A stretch of DNA of 59,002 bases from SOKG01 sp964502665 (GCA_964502665.1 CAZCXP010000001.1:1-59002), one strand, 5' to 3'; shown: positions 15,817-25,594, counted from the first letter of the stretch. The notes: a model not told the origin generated them from the sequence alone. Made by a program: numbers and translations.

Positions 15817-17400
15817 ATGAGAAGCAGGATCAAGCGAATCTTGATGCTCTCAGTGCTTGTGCTGGCGTTGGCGGTCCCGCTGCCGCTATTCTCTGCCTGT
15901 GGCGGAGGCTCATCGGGGGAGCTTACCTACACCATTGCCGACACGGGGGGCGACTGGGGCTATCCTTCTCCCTACGCCCATTATCCCAGGGGGCCGGGAT
16001 ATATCAGGATGAGCTTCATATTTGATACCCTTGTTTGGAAGGATGAGGCGGGATTCATACCGGCGCTGGCAGAAAGCTGGGAATACGTCGCTGCTGAGAA
16101 CGCATACGTCTTCAACCTGCGAGATGATGTTACCTGGCACGATGGCACGGATTTCACTGCTGAGGACGTTGCTTTTACCGTTGACTACGTAAAGGAGCAC
16201 CCCCTCCCCTTTGTTACGTTAATAGGCCCCACCGGTGTAACAAGTACAGAGGTCATCGATGACTACACCATCAAGCTCTATCTGGAGCAGCCTTACGCCC
16301 CATTCTTGAATGATGTTGCGGGGACGCTGGCTGTACTTCCCAAGCATATATGGGAGGGTGTCGAGGCCCCTGGGGAGTTCACCGGCCCGGAAGCGGTGAT
16401 CGGCACCGGGCCATACAGGCTCGCTGACTACAATAGGGAGCAGGGCAGCTATCTCTATGAAGCCTATGACGATTACTACCTGGGCAAGCCTGCCGTAGAC
16501 AGGATTATCTTCTTGAAGATGAGCGAACAGATAATCCCGGCTGCCCTGGAGCAGGGAAGCGTAAATGCCGGGGATATTCCGCCCGAGCTGGTGGGGGAAA
16601 TGGAGGATAGCGGCTTCACCGTGCTCCGCTGCCCCTATGGCTGGAATGCCAAATTGATGATAAACCATACCCAGGAGCCCCTTTCCTCCAAGGAGTTCAG
16701 GCAGGCCCTGGCCTATGCCATAGATCGTGAGGCCCTGGTGGATGTCTCCCAGAGAGGTTATGCCCTGGCGGGAAGCCCGGGGATGATACCCCCCGACAGC
16801 GAGTGGTATAACCCGGACATCGAGATGTATGAGCACGACCCGGCGAAGGCGCAGCAGCTACTGGAAAGCCTGGGATATCAACTGGAGGATGGTTATTTCA
16901 CTAAGGACGGCAAAAAGCTGGAGCTGGAGTTGATAACTGAGGTCACGTTCAAGGAGGCTGGCCAATTCGTCGAGCAGCAGCTGGAGGACTTTGGGATAAA
17001 GGTGGACTTCTCAACCCTCGAAGGCACGACTGTCGATGCCAGGGTATTGAACTGGCAGTTTGATCTGGCCATATACGGGCATGGAGGCCTGTATGAGCCC
17101 TCGATACTGCCCAAGGTGATTACCGAGGAGGGTTTCAACAGCGCCAGGTACCACGAGAACGAGACTCTGAACCAACTTCTGGAGGATCAACTTCACGAGA
17201 TAGACCACGAAGCAAGGCTTGAGTTGGTTCATCAGATTCAGGAGATATATGCCGAGGAGCTCCCTGCTTTGAGCCTGTACTATCCGGATTGGTACTGGGC
17301 TCATGATGGCGGCGTCGGTATGTACTACACCCAGGGTGGTGTTGCTACGGGCATACCCGTGGCAACGAACAAGATGGCTTTTTTGCGACAGTCAGAGTGA
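15817..17400 (+). CDS. ABC transporter substrate-binding lipoprotein, family 5 (oligopeptide/nickel type)
   Basis: A 527-residue extracytoplasmic binding protein. A basic N-terminus (MRSRIKR) and a hydrophobic stretch end in a lipobox LFSAC, so it is a membrane-anchored lipoprotein. Family-5 features include LAESWEYV, FNLRDDVTWHDGTDFTAEDV, GTGPYRLADY and KEFRQALAYAIDREALV. The ATG at 15817 has GAGGGAGGTG in front and gives the signal peptide; the earlier ATG at 15799 does not. Family 5 binds peptides, nickel or metal chelates. The FmdE neighbour hints at a metal complex as ligand; this is inference. Confidence 0.9.
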   Translation: MRSRIKRILMLSVLVLALAVPLPLFSACGGGSSGELTYTIADTGGDWGYPSPYAHYPRGPGYIRMSFIFDTLVWKDEAGFIPALAESWEYVAAENAYVFNLRDDVTWHDGTDFTAEDVAFTVDYVKEHPLPFVTLIGPTGVTSTEVIDDYTIKLYLEQPYAPFLNDVAGTLAVLPKHIWEGVEAPGEFTGPEAVIGTGPYRLADYNREQGSYLYEAYDDYYLGKPAVDRIIFLKMSEQIIPAALEQGSVNAGDIPPELVGEMEDSGFTVLRCPYGWNAKLMINHTQEPLSSKEFRQALAYAIDREALVDVSQRGYALAGSPGMIPPDSEWYNPDIEMYEHDPAKAQQLLESLGYQLEDGYFTKDGKKLELELITEVTFKEAGQFVEQQLEDFGIKVDFSTLEGTTVDARVLNWQFDLAIYGHGGLYEPSILPKVITEEGFNSARYHENETLNQLLEDQLHEIDHEARLELVHQIQEIYAEELPALSLYYPDWYWAHDGGVGMYYTQGGVATGIPVATNKMAFLRQSE

Positions 17401-17441
17401 GACAAGGAGTGAATTGCGAAGTGGAAAGAGGTGATGAACAG

Positions 17442-18413
17442 GTGGAAGTAGAAATTGCAAAACCGGTGCCTTATAAACTCTTAATTTTCACCTGCTACGG
17501 GGGGTGCGCAACGGGCGTGGCTGCGTCCAGAGCTTGTATCAGGATATGGGAGGAAAACCCTGACGATGTCAAGATCGGATGCCTTCCTGCAGTAATAGTA
17601 CGTTGGAAGCTTGATGAGATCGTGAAAAACTCAGAGAAGCGAATCCTAATCGATGCCTGTGGTGTTCAATGCGGTGCCAAGCTAGCAGAGAGAGAGGGAA
17701 TGCCGGTGGACAATTACGTCGAGCTTACCTCTATGATGGGCATTAGAAAAGTAAAGCGACTACCTTCGAAGGACCTAGAAGACAGAGTCTACAGAGCTAT
17801 CAGGCAGGAAGTGGATGCCCTCTTAGGAAAGGGGGCAAGGGCAGAAACAAAGCCGTCAGGTAAAGGCGCAGAAAGTGAAGACTTCCCTGACATGCTGCTG
17901 AGGCCTGTGGGGGTGGTCAGGAACGAGGTAGAGAAGCCAAGCCTGGTCGCCGATTCCGGCGATCTGGAGTGGCGGGCAATGGTGGCGCAGGGAAGGGAAG
18001 AACAAAACGTAGTATCGGAGCTTGTGATCGACAGAGACCTCGACGGTATCCTTGACGGCATAGAGGATTTCTCCCACATCATGGTGCTTTACTGGGCCCA
18101 TCGCGTTCCTCCCGAGGGACGCTCTCTCCTCAAAGGTCACCCTATGGGGAGAAGGGACTTACCCCTGACCGGCCTCTTTGCCACCTGTAGTCCGGCTCGA
18201 CCCAACACTATCTGCTTGGCAGCAGTTCGGCTGCTGGAACGCAAAGGTAACGTGCTGAAAGTTGAAGGGCTGGACGCTATCGATGGCAGCCCCCTAATAG
18301 ACATCAAGCCCTATGTCCCTAGCTACTATGCCGTCGCTGACGCCAAGCGGGCTGACTGGATGATGCAAATTGAGAGGGATTTTGCTCAGGATTCTCCCGA
18401 GGGGATGCGGTAA
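17442..18413 (+). CDS. Fusion of a DGC-type cysteine domain and a TrmO/TsaA (UPF0066) domain
   Basis: Residues about 1-110 form a DGC-like domain with FTCYGGCATGVAASRAC, IGCLPA and LIDACGVQCGAKLAE. These are four conserved cysteine spots typical of the putative zinc-binding DGC family. After a charged linker, the C-terminal 165 residues match TrmO/TsaA: RPVGVVRNEVEKP, EDFSHIMVLYWAHR, LFATCSPARPNTI, LDAIDGSPLIDIKPY. TrmO methylates N6-threonylcarbamoyladenosine in tRNA using SAM. Several GTG codons could start it (17397, 17421, 17442); 17442 has the best-spaced site. Its place between the binding protein and the permeases suggests a transport-linked, perhaps metal-related role rather than tRNA modification. 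Confidence 0.8.
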   Translation: MEVEIAKPVPYKLLIFTCYGGCATGVAASRACIRIWEENPDDVKIGCLPAVIVRWKLDEIVKNSEKRILIDACGVQCGAKLAEREGMPVDNYVELTSMMGIRKVKRLPSKDLEDRVYRAIRQEVDALLGKGARAETKPSGKGAESEDFPDMLLRPVGVVRNEVEKPSLVADSGDLEWRAMVAQGREEQNVVSELVIDRDLDGILDGIEDFSHIMVLYWAHRVPPEGRSLLKGHPMGRRDLPLTGLFATCSPARPNTICLAAVRLLERKGNVLKVEGLDAIDGSPLIDIKPYVPSYYAVADAKRADWMMQIERDFAQDSPEGMR

Positions 18414-18436
18414 ATGCAGGAAAGGCAGCGGTCAGG

Positions 18437-19408
18437 ATGTTCAGCAAGCGAAATCTTACAATCTATGCCATAGCCTTGTTGCTGATCCTGGGGCTCAATT
18501 TCCTGTTGCCCCGGATGATGCCTGGAGATCCTCTCATGGCCATCTATGGGGAGGACGCCCTGGTGCAGATGACGCCCGACCTCCAGGCCGACTTGGTGGA
18601 GCGCTTCTCCCTGGACGAGTCCATGTGGCAGCAATTCGGCGCTTACTTCGTGGCGCTGTTCAAGGGTGATCTGGGTTATTCTTACCATTTCAACGAACCG
18701 GTCTTCGATGTCATACTGGGAAGACTCCCCTGGACACTGCTGCTGGTGGGCCTATCCCTGATCCTTTCTACCCTTCTGGGCATAGTGCTCGGCATTGAGT
18801 CAGGGTGGAGGCGGGGCAGCAAGACTGATAAGACCATGCTTGGCGGGATCATGGCTTTGAACGGCTTCCCCGACTTCTTCCTGGGAATGGTTCTGCTGCT
18901 GGTCTTCGGGGTGAGCCTTGGGATACTCCCCCTGGCTGGGGCCATGACCCCGTATTCAGGGCTGTCCGGGGGAGCTCTGGTGCTGGACGTGTTGAAGCAC
19001 TTATTGCTGCCGCTGGCAGCATTAACGCTAGCTCATCTAGCTGGCGGCTATCTCCTGACCAGAAACACCATGATCACTGTTCTCAAAGAGCCTTACATGC
19101 TGACGGCCAGGGCCAAGGGCCTTCCCTCACGAGTGCTGAAATACCGACATGCGGGAAGGAATTCGATGCTGCCTGTGATCACCATGACCGGGATATGGCT
19201 CGGCAGAGTGGTAATGGGAGCACTTTTCGTCGAGATAATCTTCTCTTATCCCGGGCTGGGGTACCTCACGTATGAAGCCCTGCTTGCCCGGGACTACCCC
19301 ATAATTCAGGGGGTGTTCCTTCTGGGGGCCACCTTAGTTCTGGCGGCCAATTTCCTGGTAGACCTATCCTACCCCAGGCTGGACCCGAGGATCCGCCATG
19401 CACATTGA
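18437..19408 (+). CDS. ABC transporter permease, DppB/OppB/NikB type
   Basis: A 323-residue membrane protein. It has a first transmembrane helix with periplasmic loop (PRMMPGDPLMAIYG), about five more helices, and the cytoplasmic EAA loop around YMLTARAKGLPSRVLKYRHAGRN. The latter contacts the ATPase. It belongs to the family-5 importer formed with its neighbours and overlaps the next permease by 11 bp. The overlap implies translational coupling. Confidence 0.93.
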   Translation: MFSKRNLTIYAIALLLILGLNFLLPRMMPGDPLMAIYGEDALVQMTPDLQADLVERFSLDESMWQQFGAYFVALFKGDLGYSYHFNEPVFDVILGRLPWTLLLVGLSLILSTLLGIVLGIESGWRRGSKTDKTMLGGIMALNGFPDFFLGMVLLLVFGVSLGILPLAGAMTPYSGLSGGALVLDVLKHLLLPLAALTLAHLAGGYLLTRNTMITVLKEPYMLTARAKGLPSRVLKYRHAGRNSMLPVITMTGIWLGRVVMGALFVEIIFSYPGLGYLTYEALLARDYPIIQGVFLLGATLVLAANFLVDLSYPRLDPRIRHAH

Positions 19409-20243
19409 TCTCAAAAAGGAAGTGGCTCACAGTGGCAGCGGCAGGTTTGGAATAGCTCTGTTTCTGCTAATAGTGATCCTGGCCATCTTCGCTCCTCTGC
19501 TGGCAGGCTACGACCCCACTGCTCAAAGTCCGGTTGATCTTGAATCTCCATCCCTAAGCCATCTGTTGGGCACCAATCATGTGGGACAAGATATTTGGAG
19601 TCAGCTTCTCTATGGAGCCAGAACTTCCCTCTTGGTGGGGCTCTCCGTGGCTTTCCTGTCGACGCTGCTGAGCGCCATAATCGGCGCGTCGGCAGCTTTA
19701 ATCGGCGGCCTGTACGACAGCATCGTCATGAGGGTGGTAGACGCTCTTATTGTTATCCCGGTTATCATTGTCTTGATTCTGGTGGCTGCCTATCTGCAGC
19801 CCAGCCTGTGGATCCTAATTATCCTGTTATCGCTGCTGGGCTGGCAGGGGGGGGCCAGAATTGTGAGGGCGCAAGCCCTTTCTCTAAAGGAAGGAATGCA
19901 TGTATCTGCAGCCCGATCTTTTGGCGCAAGCAGACTATACCTGATATGCCGCCATATATTGCCGGACCTTAGCCCAATCCTGCTGGTCGAATTGATTTAC
20001 AGCATGAGAAGGGCCGTCTTTATGGAGGCTGGGCTGGCCTTTATCGGGATTTCAGACCCTAATACGGTTAGCTGGGGCATGATGATGCGCGAGTCGCTGG
20101 AATTTAGCTACCTTGATGTCTGGCTGTGGTGGTTACTTCCCGCTGGAATCGCACTATCCCTGACCATAGTCTCAATCACTTTCATCGGCCATGCGCTTGA
20201 ACCTGTAATGGACCCCCGGTTGAGAGGTGAGGCCAGTGCTTAG
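19398..20243 (+). CDS. ABC transporter permease, DppC/OppC/NikC type
   Basis: A 281-residue permease with the usual N-terminal helix, LLAGYDPTAQ, LLGTNHVGQDIWSQLLYG and the EAA loop HVSAARSFGASRLYLICRHI. It is the second membrane subunit of the importer. Its start overlaps the end of the first permease and its 3' end overlaps the ATPase gene by a few bases. Confidence 0.93.
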   Translation: MHIDLKKEVAHSGSGRFGIALFLLIVILAIFAPLLAGYDPTAQSPVDLESPSLSHLLGTNHVGQDIWSQLLYGARTSLLVGLSVAFLSTLLSAIIGASAALIGGLYDSIVMRVVDALIVIPVIIVLILVAAYLQPSLWILIILLSLLGWQGGARIVRAQALSLKEGMHVSAARSFGASRLYLICRHILPDLSPILLVELIYSMRRAVFMEAGLAFIGISDPNTVSWGMMMRESLEFSYLDVWLWWLLPAGIALSLTIVSITFIGHALEPVMDPRLRGEASA

Positions 20244-21933
20244 AATCAAAGACCTGAGAGTAAGTTACGGCCAAGACCAGATTCTGAAGGGGATAGATCT
20301 GGAGGTGAGGGACGGCGAATGCCTGGCCATAGTCGGCGAGTCTGGAGCGGGCAAGACCACCCTGGGCCTGACTATAACGCGGCTGGTAGAGGGCAGGGTA
20401 CAGGGCGAGATCTTCCTTGATGGTTTGGACTTGCTTTCGCTGCCGGAGAAGTCGATGGAAGAGATACGGTGGGACCGGGTGTCAATGGTCTTTCAAAACG
20501 CCAATAATGTGCTAAACCCGGTCCACACTGTGATTGAGCAGGTGATGGAGCCTATGATTGAGCATCACCTTAGCGATAGGTCGGAGGCAAAGGAACGGGC
20601 CTCGCAGCTACTGACCCGTGCCGGCCTTCCCCGAGATAGATTCTCCGCCTACCCCCACCAGCTCAGCGGCGGGGAGCAGCAGAGGGTCTTGATCGCCATG
20701 GCTCTGGCCAATGACCCGGAGCTCGTTATCCTTGATGAGCCGGTATCCTCCCTGGATGCGGCATCCAAGGCTGAGATAATAGGATTGCTGAAGAGTATCG
20801 GCAGGGACCGTACCTTTATCGTGATCAGCCATGATATCTCTTCTGCTGCCAAGCTGGCCGATAACATAGCTACGATGTATGGGGGACGGATCATGGAACT
20901 GGGCCCGGTATCAGAAGTGCTTTCTCGACCGAGACACCCCTATACCAGGGCATTGCTCAGGTCCTATCCCAACATGACAACTGTGAAGGATCTGCAGGGG
21001 ATTAAGGGCAGGATGACCCGGCCGGTGACTGGCTGTCCGTTTCATCCCCGTTGCACCCAGGCGATAGAGGTCTGCGCTCAGGAGACACCCTCGCTGGCGC
21101 CGACCCAAGGACGATACGTGGCGTGCCACAGAGGTGGGATCATAACCCTACTGGCGGCAAGAAACCTTAGCAAGTCCTTTGGACCCCTCAAGGCAGTCGA
21201 CTCGGTAAGCCTGAGCATTGAGGGCGGGGAGACGCTGGCCTTGATAGGACAGAGCGGCTCGGGAAAGACCACCCTGGCCAAGACGCTTATGGGCCTGTGG
21301 GAATCGGACGGTGGGGAGGTGTACCTCGAGGGCACAAAGGTTGACAACAGGGGGAAAGACTTCTATAGGAAGGTACAGATGATCTTCCAGAACCCTGGGG
21401 AATCGCTTAGTCACCGTCTATCTGTACTGGAGCTGGTAAGGGAACCCCTGGACATTCAAGGGATAGGCACCAAAGAGGAGCGCGAGCATAAGGTGCTGCG
21501 AGTTCTGGAGGAAGTAGAGTTGCCAAATAAGGGCGAGTTCCTGGAAAGATACCCCCATCATTTAAGCGGGGGCGAACTTCAGCGGGTGTCTATCGCCAGG
21601 GCTTTGGTACTGGACCCAAGGGTGCTGATCGCAGATGAACCCACTTCCTTTCTGGATTCGAGCTTGCAGGCCAAGGTCCTGAAATTGCTGCTGAATTTGC
21701 AGGAGCAGCGGGGTTTGAGCATGCTGTTCATCACCCATGATATCGCTCTGGCCAGAAAAATTAGCGATAGAATGGCAATAATGCTCCAGGGAAGGATTAT
21801 TGAAGAAGGCGCCTCGAATGAAGTTGTCACTGAGCCGGCGCATCCCTATACTGAAAGCCTGGTGAAGAGCGCTTCCGACCTCCATTCAAGGAACGAAGGG
21901 CTGGCTCAAACACTCTTTGAGCAGCCGTTGTAG
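20236..21933 (+). CDS. Fused tandem ABC ATPase (DppD-DppF type)
   Basis: About 565 residues holding two complete ABC domains. The first has GESGAGKTT, signature LSGGEQQR and VILDEP. A family-specific cysteine-rich segment ending domain one follows (CPFHPRCTQAIEVCAQETPS). The second has GQSGSGKTT, LSGGELQR and LIADEP. In most operons these are two separate genes; here one polypeptide would energise the importer. GTG 20236 is preferred because GAGGTGA is well spaced from it; GTG 20227 is possible. It is the last gene of the FmdE/ABC operon. Confidence 0.92.
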   Translation: MLRIKDLRVSYGQDQILKGIDLEVRDGECLAIVGESGAGKTTLGLTITRLVEGRVQGEIFLDGLDLLSLPEKSMEEIRWDRVSMVFQNANNVLNPVHTVIEQVMEPMIEHHLSDRSEAKERASQLLTRAGLPRDRFSAYPHQLSGGEQQRVLIAMALANDPELVILDEPVSSLDAASKAEIIGLLKSIGRDRTFIVISHDISSAAKLADNIATMYGGRIMELGPVSEVLSRPRHPYTRALLRSYPNMTTVKDLQGIKGRMTRPVTGCPFHPRCTQAIEVCAQETPSLAPTQGRYVACHRGGIITLLAARNLSKSFGPLKAVDSVSLSIEGGETLALIGQSGSGKTTLAKTLMGLWESDGGEVYLEGTKVDNRGKDFYRKVQMIFQNPGESLSHRLSVLELVREPLDIQGIGTKEEREHKVLRVLEEVELPNKGEFLERYPHHLSGGELQRVSIARALVLDPRVLIADEPTSFLDSSLQAKVLKLLLNLQEQRGLSMLFITHDIALARKISDRMAIMLQGRIIEEGASNEVVTEPAHPYTESLVKSASDLHSRNEGLAQTLFEQPL

Positions 21934-21936
21934 CCG

Positions 21937-21987
21937 TTGAAGCCTGAGAGCAATACGTTAGACTGACATATGCGGACTCAGGCTCAA
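21937..21987. terminator. Candidate bidirectional hairpin between convergent genes
   Basis: AGCCTGAG (21941-21948) and CTCAGGCT (21977-21984) are exact reverse complements. The stem extends to TTGA/TCAA with a bulge. It lies in the 100-bp gap between the convergent ABC operon and the metallo-hydrolase gene. No clear U-run follows, so the call is tentative. Confidence 0.3.
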
Positions 21988-22035
21988 TCCTCTGCGAACC
22001 CTTGCACAATCCAACTGGGGAGCTTCGGCGATACT

Positions 22036-22920
22036 CTATCCCCTCGTCTCGATAGGCTCCCACTGCCATCCCCTGCCCTTCTCAACGACATGGCCCAGAC
22101 CTGGGAACGGGAAGTGAAAGGCGAGGACCAGGGCCTTCTCAGCCGCAGCCCTGTTCAGAAGCCGGCGCCTGGTAGCCACCGCATCGTGGGGAGCAAAATC
22201 GATGACGGCATGCCATTCTGGCTGCTCCAGATGGATGGGATGGAGCACGGCATCCGAGATGCATAGCAGTTGGTCACCTCGCGAGGAGATGGCGAGCGCC
22301 ATGTGTCCCGGTGTGTGGCCAGGTGCCGCGAGGGCACGTATACCAGGCACGATCTCCGTTTCATGATCAACGAGGTCGAGTTGGCCTTGAATCGGTGGCA
22401 GGTTGTCGTGGGCGAACTTCAGCAGGACTTCTTTGCCGTGTTCATCAAGCTTCCGTGCCGCCTGTTCTGAAGTCCAAAAATCCCACTCATCTTTCCACAT
22501 AACGTGGCGGGCCTTCGGGAAGGCTGGCTTGCCCTTGGCGTCGGTGTTGCCGCCGATGTGGTCCGGATGCCCATGCGTGAGGATGACCATGTCAATGTCC
22601 TCAGGCGCAATCCCTCCTGCGTGCAGGTTCCGAAGAAGTCTTCCTGTGTTTGGGTCAAGACCATCTGCACCCGTGTCCACCAGCACCCGATGTTCACCTG
22701 TGTTGACCACCGCGCAGATATACGGACTTACCCACGCTTCCCACTGTTCTGGCTGTATGCTGTGTTCGCGAAGCGCCCGCTCAAGGAGTTCTCTCGGCGC
22801 GTTGGCGAAGAGAAAGGTGGCAGGAGGTGGGAAGATCGGTGGTGCGTATGCGAGGGTGCCATCGCTGACGGCCATGCATTCGAAGCTGCCTACCTTGAAG
22901 CGATAGATTCCACTGTTCAC
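22036..22920 (-). CDS. Metallo-beta-lactamase fold hydrolase
   Basis: A protein of about 294 residues with the zinc-binding motif THGHPDHIGG, a further histidine in APGHTPGHMAL, an aspartate in ISDAVLH and a final histidine in LAFHFPFPGLGH. This is a full set for a two-metal MBL-fold enzyme. Relatives include lactonases and esterases, but the substrate is not visible. GTG 22920 is preferred since GAGGATGACT precedes it; GTG 22932 or ATG 22926 are alternatives. It converges on the ABC operon. Confidence 0.85.
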   Translation of the reverse strand: MNSGIYRFKVGSFECMAVSDGTLAYAPPIFPPPATFLFANAPRELLERALREHSIQPEQWEAWVSPYICAVVNTGEHRVLVDTGADGLDPNTGRLLRNLHAGGIAPEDIDMVILTHGHPDHIGGNTDAKGKPAFPKARHVMWKDEWDFWTSEQAARKLDEHGKEVLLKFAHDNLPPIQGQLDLVDHETEIVPGIRALAAPGHTPGHMALAISSRGDQLLCISDAVLHPIHLEQPEWHAVIDFAPHDAVATRRRLLNRAAAEKALVLAFHFPFPGLGHVVEKGRGWQWEPIETRG

Positions 22921-23115
22921 AGTCATCCTCACAGCTTACAAGCGTAGCTCAACAAGTATAACACAGGGTCGAGCTACAAAGAACACGAATTAAGAAAAGG
23001 TTGAGTAAGACGGCTTCAGGCGTTAGAATAGCAAGACGAGGTTAGGGGTATCGTTCATCTATATCTGAAATTGGAACTGGACGAGGCATAATCAACCAGG
23101 AAAGGCGGCAAAAGT

Positions 23116-23676
23116 ATGGAAACGGCTTGGTATTTTAGGCTACTCATTCCCAACATCTCTTGGTTTATCGTTAGCTGGCTGCTTTTTGGGCTTATAAGAG
23201 CGAAGAGGATGAGCGGTCCAGGTCCAAGCAGGGCACTAATGATGGTTTTCTGGGTGATGTTGATTGGTGGGCTGGCACTAACGTGGTTCATCGAATTCAG
23301 TATCAATCCAGCTTTCTGGATCGGGGTTGCCTTCATTGTCTTTGGCGAAGTGGTTTTCGCTCTGGGCTACATCGCTATGAGGGAGCATCCTGAGAAGAGT
23401 AAAGCTGTTGTGGATTGGGGTATCTATGGGTTCAACAGACACTCCCATGTACTGTCGGGCATCATCTGCCTTCTCGGCGTAGTGATTATGGGATGGCAGG
23501 AGTCAGCTCTCTATATCATCTTGTGGGTTTACTTCCTGTTATACGCTGTCATGATGCATATCGGTGCGCTGAGTGAGGAGAAGCTGAACATAGAGAGATT
23601 TGGCCAAGAGTATGTGGATTATGTGAAAAGGGTGCCCGGATACTTCCCAATAGGAAGCAAAGGCAGCAAGAGCTAA
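23116..23676 (+). CDS. Isoprenylcysteine carboxyl methyltransferase-like (ICMT/PEMT) membrane protein
   Basis: A 186-residue protein with five or so membrane helices. Its C-terminal pattern is typical of the ICMT/PEMT family: GIYGFNRHSHVLSG, an E in LSEEKLNIERFGQEY, then VDYVKRVPGYFP. These enzymes use SAM to methylate lipids or lipidated thiols at the membrane. In this protein the usual RHPxY is RHSHV, a small departure. It stands alone, with another methyltransferase gene 113 bp downstream. Confidence 0.75.
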   Translation: METAWYFRLLIPNISWFIVSWLLFGLIRAKRMSGPGPSRALMMVFWVMLIGGLALTWFIEFSINPAFWIGVAFIVFGEVVFALGYIAMREHPEKSKAVVDWGIYGFNRHSHVLSGIICLLGVVIMGWQESALYIILWVYFLLYAVMMHIGALSEEKLNIERFGQEYVDYVKRVPGYFPIGSKGSKS

Positions 23677-23789
23677 GCATGAGTAAGGAAGGCATATGCG
23701 CCTTATGGCGGCATATGGCGAACGGTTCCTGGGACGCCTGAATCCACGGTCCTGCGCGCCTCCGACTACGTGAGATGAGGAGATGAAAA

Positions 23790-24377
23790 TTGAAGCTGGG
23801 TAGGATTGAAAAATGGTTCATGAACAGATCGCACCATGCCGAGCAAACCATTAACCGCACTGAGAGACTACTCCGTTTTGCTGGCATAGAGGGAAAGCAG
23901 GACTTCCTTGAAGTAGGCTGCGGTAGCGGCGCCGTATCTAACCACATTGCCCGGACGTATTCTATGAATGTCACGGGCACCGATATAGACGCAGATCAAA
24001 TACGTCTGGCACAACAGCGCAGCGGCAACCTGGCAAACATCCGTTTTGTGGAAGCTGATGCGACTAATCTGCCTTTTGAAGACAATGGTTTTGACATTGT
24101 ACTGTCCTTTGGAGTCATGCACCACATATCCAACTGGCTGGATGCGCTGAGAGAAATTGCAAGAGTTCTAAGACCAGGAGGCTATCTCATTTACTTGGAC
24201 CTTGTTTATCCCAGGTGGACGGCCAAGATAGCGAGACTATTCGAAGACAAGTATGGTGTCACAACCATTAAAGATTTGGACACATTCATAGCGGGAAACA
24301 ACTTCGCCACAATACATTCATCGCTGTCCAAACTGGTTGTTTTCAATCAATACGAAGCAGTATATCGGAAGAGCTAA
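23790..24377 (+). CDS. Class I SAM-dependent methyltransferase
   Basis: A 195-residue Rossmann methyltransferase with motif I FLEVGCGSGAVSNHIA, acidic loop GTDIDADQIRLA, motif II ADATNLPFEDNGFDIV and motif III LRPGGYLIYLD. The TTG start at 23790 is supported by GATGAGGAGATGAAAA just upstream. The acceptor is unknown; proteins of this size modify small metabolites. It follows the ICMT-like gene on the same strand. Confidence 0.85.
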   Translation: MKLGRIEKWFMNRSHHAEQTINRTERLLRFAGIEGKQDFLEVGCGSGAVSNHIARTYSMNVTGTDIDADQIRLAQQRSGNLANIRFVEADATNLPFEDNGFDIVLSFGVMHHISNWLDALREIARVLRPGGYLIYLDLVYPRWTAKIARLFEDKYGVTTIKDLDTFIAGNNFATIHSSLSKLVVFNQYEAVYRKS

Positions 24378-24595
24378 TCGCAGCTGAGAAAGCCGGGCGC
24401 AGATCGTCGCTGCAAGGACTGGCGTCTCATGCCACATCTCTCGGGATTGTTAACAATAACTCAGGTTGTTTAGACTCTGACAATTAGTTGGATTGTGGCT
24501 CAGGCGGAAACTGCCGAAGGCTAATTGAGAAGCCCTTAAGGGGGAAATCAGATGCGTAGAGCTTGTCAGGTACTTTTCATTTTTGGGAGGATGCG

Positions 24596-25594
24596 ATGAA
24601 AGCAGCGATATTGGAAGGCAAGAGGAAATTGGTGGTCAAAGAGGTGCCGGAACCGGTTCTGGACAAAGATGAAGTCTTGATAGAAGTGCGGTATTGCGGA
24701 ATATGTGGCTCTGACCTGGAAATCTACACGACAGGAGCAAACATAAGACCTGGCCACGAGTATTCTGGCGACATAGTTGGACTGGGTTCAGAGGTAGAAG
24801 GGTGGAAAGCAGGGGACCGTGTGGTAGTTCAACCGCGTCGCCCATGTGGTAGGTGTTATTGGTGCAGGCGCGGTTGTGAAATAGGGCTCTGCGAACAATT
24901 CTACGCGGAGTTGTTGCGATACGGAGGGGCCTTTGCCACCTATGCCAAGGCTAAGTACGATCAACTCTATAAAATCCCCAACGAGCTCAGTTATGAGCAC
25001 GCAGCCATAGCTCAACCAATGGCATCGCCTTTGTATGCCATCAGAATCTCAGGAATGCAGATAGGAGATACAGTTGCAGTGCTCGGACTGGGCCCCATCG
25101 GACAGCTCCTGGCCCGGTTGGCCAAGATGGCAGGTACTAGAGCAGTATATGCCACCGAGATGAGCCAACCACGGATCAAGCTAGCCAGGAATGTCGTGGA
25201 TGAAGTCATAGATATAAATGAAACCGATCCTGTGGGCAGAATCTTGGAGCTGACTGGTGGCACCGGGGCGGATGTAGTGTTCGAATGTTCAGGAAGTGCC
25301 TCGGCGACACAGCAATCTCTGGCTTTAGTAAGAAATGGGGGAGCGATTGTCTTTGTAGGGATATGCATGGACTGGGTCGGATTGCCAGTCAGCAGAATAG
25401 CATTGAATGGGCTTACGCTCAAGGGTCTTGTAGCTTACACAGAGAGTGAATTTGCCACAGCACTCAATCTGATAGAAGAGAGAAGGATTGACGTGGCTTC
25501 TTTGATAACAAGCAAGATGCCTTTGCAGGATATTGACGAAGCGTTCGAAAAAGCCTTAAGGGGTGAGGAGGGAAAGATTCTGATTAAGCCCTGA
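24596..25594 (+). CDS. Zinc-dependent alcohol dehydrogenase, sorbitol/threonine dehydrogenase type
   Basis: A 332-residue medium-chain dehydrogenase. The catalytic zinc site shows in CGICGSDLE and GHEYSGDIVGLG. A structural cysteine cluster is CGRCYWCRRGCEIGLC, and the NAD(P) fold is GLGPIGQLLARLAK. It oxidises or reduces a polyol or other secondary alcohol; the exact substrate is not visible. ATG 24596 follows GGGAGGATGCG and gives the normal N-terminus (MKAAILEGKRKL). About 200 bp without a gene precede it. Confidence 0.9.
   Translation: MKAAILEGKRKLVVKEVPEPVLDKDEVLIEVRYCGICGSDLEIYTTGANIRPGHEYSGDIVGLGSEVEGWKAGDRVVVQPRRPCGRCYWCRRGCEIGLCEQFYAELLRYGGAFATYAKAKYDQLYKIPNELSYEHAAIAQPMASPLYAIRISGMQIGDTVAVLGLGPIGQLLARLAKMAGTRAVYATEMSQPRIKLARNVVDEVIDINETDPVGRILELTGGTGADVVFECSGSASATQQSLALVRNGGAIVFVGICMDWVGLPVSRIALNGLTLKGLVAYTESEFATALNLIEERRIDVASLITSKMPLQDIDEAFEKALRGEEGKILIKP

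Noticed and set aside
17442..18413. Ordinary tRNA methyltransferase trmO
   Set aside because: The N-terminal DGC cysteine domain and the position inside an importer operon make a plain tRNA role doubtful; kept as a fusion of unknown function.
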